Positions 27,211 to 31,721 of a stretch of DNA of 31,721 bases are shown here, one piece after another. The DNA comes from Chara braunii (Eukaryota > Streptophyta > Charophyceae > Charales > Characeae), in contig BFEA01000309.1 in NCBI GenBank assembly GCA_003427395.1, forward strand, positions 311,902-343,622, written 5' to 3'. Numbering within the stretch: position 1 is the first letter of the stretch; each line of letters begins with the position of its first letter. Below the pieces are notes generated by a model. It made no database searches. It had not been told where the DNA came from and saw only the letters and a program-made list of their open reading frames with translations. The position numbers were made by a program, and so were the translations under genes.

Positions 27211-27672
27211 TTAGAAGAAGTCATGCTTATACAGAACGTAAAAGATGACCATGAGTTCGAGCTGGAAAAGAAAGAAAAGGAAGAAGATGCTGAAGAGAAT
27301 GCAGTGATTAGGGTGATGGGGTGATGAGACAACACATGGGACGGAGGGGGGTAGAGCCGGCACTACGCCTTTGCTTACTGCAGGAGTGGAGGGATCCCTA
27401 GGGATGTAAGGGGGTGAAGAAGCGATGGGCGTACCATAGCGCGCGTCGAATTTCTTGCGAAGGAACTCCATCCTGTCAGGGGATGGAGTTCTCTCGTACC
27501 ACCCTCCTAACGGGTAGCGGGGATGTGGCCTTAAGCGGCCATAGCCCCGCGGCTCCTCTTCTTCCTTTTCCTCTGAGCTATAATCCCACCGTGCCTTAGC
27601 TGGTGGTTCTTCCTTTGCTTTCTCTCCTCTTCCTCCCCTTCCTCTACCCTGACCGCGGCGTGCCTCAGGCAT
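27211..27672 (-). CDS. Antisense ORF 2 in the 3' region (153 aa), Arg/Gly-rich with hydrophobic C-terminus
   Basis: An intact minus-strand frame from the ATG at 27672. It starts with an RG-rich basic segment (MPEARRGQGRGRGGRGEKAK), followed by an acidic Glu run, a Pro/Tyr/Arg-rich middle (ERTPSPDRMEFLRKKFDARY), a Pro/Ser stretch, and a hydrophobic segment near the end (ILFSIFFLFFLFQLELMVIF) that could span a membrane. The composition suggests a real nucleic-acid-binding protein rather than a random frame. Position and orientation recall the antisense ORF of Tat-type plant retrotransposons. A competing frame at 27531-27809 has a signal-like start but is less convincing. Confidence 0.4.
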   Translation of the reverse strand: MPEARRGQGRGRGGRGEKAKEEPPAKARWDYSSEEKEEEEPRGYGRLRPHPRYPLGGWYERTPSPDRMEFLRKKFDARYGTPIASSPPYIPRDPSTPAVSKGVVPALPPSVPCVVSSPHHPNHCILFSIFFLFFLFQLELMVIFYVLYKHDFF

Positions 27673-28103
27673 GGTGCACGAGAGGTGGATCTAGCACCGA
27701 GGGCTACGACCGAGAAAGCTGTGCAAGCAAAGATTATAATGAAGAGATGGATCCGATAAGACAGAAGAAGAAGAGTGCTGAGAAAAATAGAGTTGGAGAA
27801 AATAATCACGTTCGCTAAGGGGGACTATAACTTGCTACGTGAAGCTTAGCGCTGAGAGGGATGGGTAGCGCAGGAAGCTGAGAAAGAAAAATCAGCGCTA
27901 GGAGAAGAAACGAGCGCTAGGAGAAGAAGTGAGTACCAAAGGAGAGAGTGAGCGCTAACTGCGCAGAACCGCAGTGTAGGTTTCATAGCGAGTCGCAAAA
28001 GGGAACAAATGAAAGTACTGCTTACTCGTACTGGTTTTATACTCAGTCTGGAAGTGCGGTGCGTTTTGACCCAGCGGGGACACTGGGTGGGGGTTTGGTA
28101 TTA
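27673..28103. other. 3' untranslated end with AGCGCT repeats, up to the LTR junction
   Basis: No credible gene. It contains several AGCGCT palindromes, two copies of AGCGCTAGGAGAAGAA (about 27894 and 27912) and a purine-rich tract (about 27880-27955). The bases just before the LTR, GGGTGGGGGTTTGGTATTA, are only partly purine. The polypurine tract is therefore either degenerate or lies further upstream. Confidence 0.5.
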
Positions 28104-28932
28104 TGTCGGAGGGCGCGGTATCCCGGCCCTCCGCTGTGTGCCAAATCCCTGCTTGGTACCAGTCCTCACTCTGATGCTTCGGCCTAGATGTATCTTGGAC
28201 CCCTGCTATTCCTGGTATACAGGCTGTACCTCGGCGCGGACCAGTCCCGGTGACGTTGCCCTCAACAAAAAGGGTGTGCCACAGGACTTCCATTGGTCCA
28301 CGCAGGCTCGGCGCTCTGCTGTACAGCAGAGCACAACCGGCCTGTGACCGTGGTAGCCGTCGGGTTCGCCCTGGGACGCGGAAGTGAGACGGCAGGCTCA
28401 GTCTTTTCAACTGCACACCGAGCGTCCCTCTACTGAGTTATGGGTAAGGTGCATGAGACAGGAAGTCGTTGTCGGAAAAGAGAAGAGAAAAAGAAGAATA
28501 AAAACGCCAAAATTTAGATCCGCCTTTGTATGGGGAAAATTCAGTGGCCGTAAGGCACTGAGATGCTACGATTACCTGTCTATTGTTATTAATTTTATTT
28601 ACATAGTTTTCCTAATTTTAGCTTCTCAGCTGTTGTTTGGTCACTTCGTAGCGAGGGCGTCGATTCAGGTTTCAAACTGCAACTGGTTTCATGGGCTGGG
28701 TCTTACCTGACCGCTCGTATGCCCGTACCAGATCTAATTGTCCGAATCGCGTGGATCCCAGTGGCCAGAATAAGGGACAGATACAGAGAGAACTAAAAAA
28801 AAGAAAGAAAAGGAGGGAAGAGGTTGAAAATCGGGTTTCTAGATTCCTTCGTGAACGTGGGTCGTTGTCCAAGCAAGGCTGGTGCACAGAGAGATTTTGG
28901 GACGCCCTTTTCTTCCCTTTCCTTTTCCTGTG

Positions 28933-28933
<1 letters not shown>

Positions 28934-28964
<31 letters not shown>

Positions 28965-28982
28965 CCCTTTCCTTTTCCTGTG

Positions 28983-29036
<54 letters not shown>
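28934..29036. repeat. (TTA)n microsatellite blocks, 3' LTR copy
   Basis: The same two runs and spacer as at 9435-9537. Equal repeat number in both LTRs is unusual for such a mutable sequence and supports the view that one contig was used twice. Confidence 0.95.
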
Positions 29037-29736
29037 TTTATTATTTAGTTTTCTAATTTTGATTTCTACCTGTTGGCCTTTCCTTTCGCGGGAAGCCAAC
29101 GGTTCGAATTTTGAACCATCTATCTGTGGCCTAAGTAGGCCGACCCCACGTATACAGTCTGTCGGTGAGCTTCGATCTGGCATCACGGGGCAGGACCTCA
29201 AAAGGAAGGCGACCCGTGGCCGCATCGGTAGGAGGCCTATCACCCCTTCATGGAGGGTCATAAGCCCCCTCCTTGCCATCGGACACGGGCACCCGATAGA
29301 AGTAGGCTGAAGGCATATTTTGAAGAAGGACGGAGATCCGTCGGTATCTCGTTATGGGACCGTCGCATCAGATCCGTGAGTCGCTTTTCAGGCCAGAAGA
29401 GTTTTAGTGGTTGGAAACAGAAGTCGATGTGATGACCGTTGAGTTCTGAACTCGGACACCTCTTAAATTGTCTAGTTTTAATTATATTATTAATTTTAAC
29501 TTTTTAAAATTATTTTTAAATCAAAAACAAAAAAAAGAGAAGGGGGTTGAAAAATGACTGTTTCGAGTCCGTCAATTAGAACGCCGAGGCCACTGCCACC
29601 TTGCTCCGCGGGTGTGAGCGGCGATACACGCCGTAACCTCGATTTTTCGATAATCGGGACTATCTGTCTAGTAGACTCGCGTGCTGGTTAATACGGACTG
29701 AGCACTTGGCATTGGCTACGGAGGGAGAGGGCGGCT

Positions 29737-30255
29737 ATGGAAGATCGGAACGGCTTGCGCGGCTATCGGCCGCGGTATATGAAGTACTCCTGGATGTGGG
29801 AGCGAGAAGATGAGAAGGGTACTGTGGTGGAGACTATACTGACTTATGGTAAACCTGACGGGGAGGTGAGGCTAAAAATTAACGTGTGCGGTGGTAAAGA
29901 ACAGGAAATGAGGAGGAATATAAAGGTGCAGGCCGCGGTTACTGAAGCCCGTAACAGGGACGAACGAAGGTGCAGGCGGGACGGAGTAACAGCGAGCATG
30001 CGGGTAACGGTCACTTACCACGAGGACGACTCATCGACGGGGACTACTGACAGGGAGGTGCAGCAGAATGACCGGGACTTAGAGGGTGAGTCCGAGATGA
30101 GCGACAGAGAGGCAGATGTCCAGTCTTGGCATGGACTGGACCAGGTCCGCCGAAACCACCCGCTGGTGAGACCGGTGGAGGACGGGCCAGAGGCCAGTTC
30201 GGCCCAGCGCGGAGCGAGGCCGGCGAGGGACAAGACCACTGAGCGTAGGGGCTAG
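29737..30255 (+). CDS. Small LTR-encoded ORF, family 1, 3' LTR copy (172 aa)
   Basis: Identical translation to 10238-10756, offset 19499. It has the same small strand-rich N-terminal domain and a charged, probably disordered C-terminus. Because this part of the two LTRs may come from one assembled consensus, its perfect conservation is not independent evidence of selection. The function is unknown. Confidence 0.4.
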   Translation: MEDRNGLRGYRPRYMKYSWMWEREDEKGTVVETILTYGKPDGEVRLKINVCGGKEQEMRRNIKVQAAVTEARNRDERRCRRDGVTASMRVTVTYHEDDSSTGTTDREVQQNDRDLEGESEMSDREADVQSWHGLDQVRRNHPLVRPVEDGPEASSAQRGARPARDKTTERRG

Positions 30256-31721
30256 AGAGATACGGGACGGTATTCGAGACGAAAGGGGGATACGTGCGCA
30301 CCGGGGGTCAACTAAGAGAGAAAGAGGCGAGAACTGGACGCGTGAGGGGGTGGAAGATGGTGACGTCAACAAGATTGCAGTGTGTGACAAGCTGCAAAGA
30401 GAGGACATGCCCGCGAGTCAGAGAGAGCAAGCGCGACGATTGAGTCGAGAGGTGGTCATGTGCGGGTGCGGGCTGCACGTAGCAAGGCCTGGTGTGTGAG
30501 AGGAGAGCCAGCGGAAAGGGAGACGGTGTGAGTAAGGCGGGACGTGAGTTCACAGAGGGTAGTTGACATCAACCACCGCTCGCACGCTCGTGTGGCGTGC
30601 CAGCACTTGCAGTAATGACGAAAAGATGAGGGAAGAGGGGAACCCGCAGGGACAACGTGAGAAGTAACCATCAAGAGAGGCTAGTCTGCGAGGCGCGATG
30701 TAAGTGCTACTCGAACCGCTTGCCACGCACTAAGCACGGTCCCTCTCCGTTTGGGACTTAGATCAGCAGCTTTTTCACTTGTACTTGGGCTGTAATTACC
30801 CGTTAATTAGTACATGGTCAGTGAGCGGGGGAGTGGTCAACGAAAGAGGAGACCGCGTAAACGAATGGGTGACAAGATGTGAGACTCTTGATCTGGGAGG
30901 ACGTGTGCTATGAGCGGCCGCTATGCAGAGAATGTATAAGCGGACGAGAGAAGGGTGGCGAGAGCAGGTCGTACCAGTTGATGTCAACTTATGCTTTCGT
31001 CACAAGCATATGATATCAATCGTCTCTGTGCTCAGACAGGTGAGAAGAGATGAGAGAGAGGAAGAGTGGGGGTGACTGAGAGGCTTTTCATTGACGCCAA
31101 CCTGATCCCCTNGGTGGTGCTGAGCGTGTGGAGCGANCTNTGAGCGGTGGAATCAAGACCTGAGGTTATCGTTTTCTTCTTCGCATGATNNGGTGATNAG
31201 CNTATGGAAGGTCTCTATTGAGTAGTCGTCTCATAACTAAGCAGTTGACATTATCNACCTNTGNTGTTCACCGTCNGTTGTCCCGTGGGAACCGAAGGCC
31301 TTTTTGGTTNACCTCTTGGCTTATTCCCCGACATTGTTCTCTGTGCCCTCGTTTGCTCAGGGTACATTCCTNCGACTGTTAACGATCAGTTCCCCGAATT
31401 ACTAAAGAGGGCCTTGCGTGAAGGGAACCTCNTGATATAGTTGTAAGAATAATTAGTGATGGAAGAGTCAGAATCATCAGGTAAACTTTGGAACAAATGA
31501 GACTCACTGTGTTTTGCGTGGATTTCACTTTGGCAGTTAAGACCCTCTCAGCTCTTTTGTGGACACGGTTGTNACAGTTCATGGTATCTCTGGTAGTTTG
31601 CTCCATGTAGCGAGCACTGTGGGGAAAGCAGTCATTTCTTATGTGATAACGCCGTCATCTCATAATGTGTCATTTAATTGAATGATCATCTTCAATTCGT
31701 CGGACAAAATGCACGCCTGTG

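Larger units (their letters stand above)
28104..31721 (+). mobile_element. 3' long terminal repeat, first 3.6 kb, cut by the window end
   Basis: It begins TGTCGGAGGG and aligns to 8603 onward with an offset of 19501, changing to 19499 after a 2-bp gap. The first 245 bp or so differ from the 5' copy at roughly 20 sites. From about 8850/28350 onward only one difference was noticed, and all 15 ambiguous bases coincide. If as long as the 5' copy, it would end near 36015, giving an element of about 27 kb. Confidence 0.9.

Noticed and set aside
27531-27809. Minus-strand ORF with a signal-peptide-like start
   Set aside because: Overlaps the better-structured antisense ORF at 27211-27672 in another frame; the hydrophobic start is probably incidental.

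Overview
The window looks like repeat-dense nuclear DNA from a plant-lineage eukaryote, probably a charophyte alga. Three things point that way. A Ty3/gypsy element carries an 18-nt primer-binding site matching the 3' end of plant-type tRNA-Asp. A Penelope-like element (PLE) has a GIY-YIG module ahead of its reverse transcriptase (RT). Several protein stretches resemble retroelement proteins I associate from memory with Chara braunii (recollection, not a search). There is no host gene, no rRNA gene, no convincing tRNA gene and no bacterial-style operon.

Positions 1-6935, minus strand: one nearly complete but decayed PLE unit (about 6935 down to 1890), followed head-to-tail by the start of a second unit (1889 down to 1). 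Each unit start has a leader with a hammerhead-like ribozyme, then ORF1 (zinc knuckle, coiled coil, basic stretch, SAP-like end). The full unit also has ORF2 (GIY-YIG, then a Penelope-type RT). A TIR-bounded insertion of about 353 bp sits in the second unit and is absent from the first.

Positions 6936-8602: AT-rich DNA with a diverged direct repeat, then an abruptly GC-rich, low-complexity block. Two exact 38-nt Nextera mate-pair junction adapters (5302-5339 and 7926-7963) remain in the sequence, so local continuity here is doubtful.

Positions 8603-31721, plus strand: a very large LTR retrotransposon. The 5' LTR is inferred to run 8603-16515 (about 7.9 kb), with the PBS at 16520-16537. The 3' LTR starts at 28104 and is cut by the window end. 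Internal order: a tightly packed array of small unfamiliar ORFs (16853-19308), gag with a zinc knuckle, protease, RT, RNase H, integrase with a GPY module, then a long 3' region with a family of five hairpins and two antisense ORFs. Gag-pol holds many nonsense codons but almost no frameshifts.

The strongest candidate for an undescribed system is the set of small accessory ORFs in the LTR and leader. They fall into at least two, probably three, tandemly duplicated protein families placed before gag. The two visible LTR copies share every ambiguous base, which suggests one repeat contig was used twice, so LTR identity cannot date the insertion.
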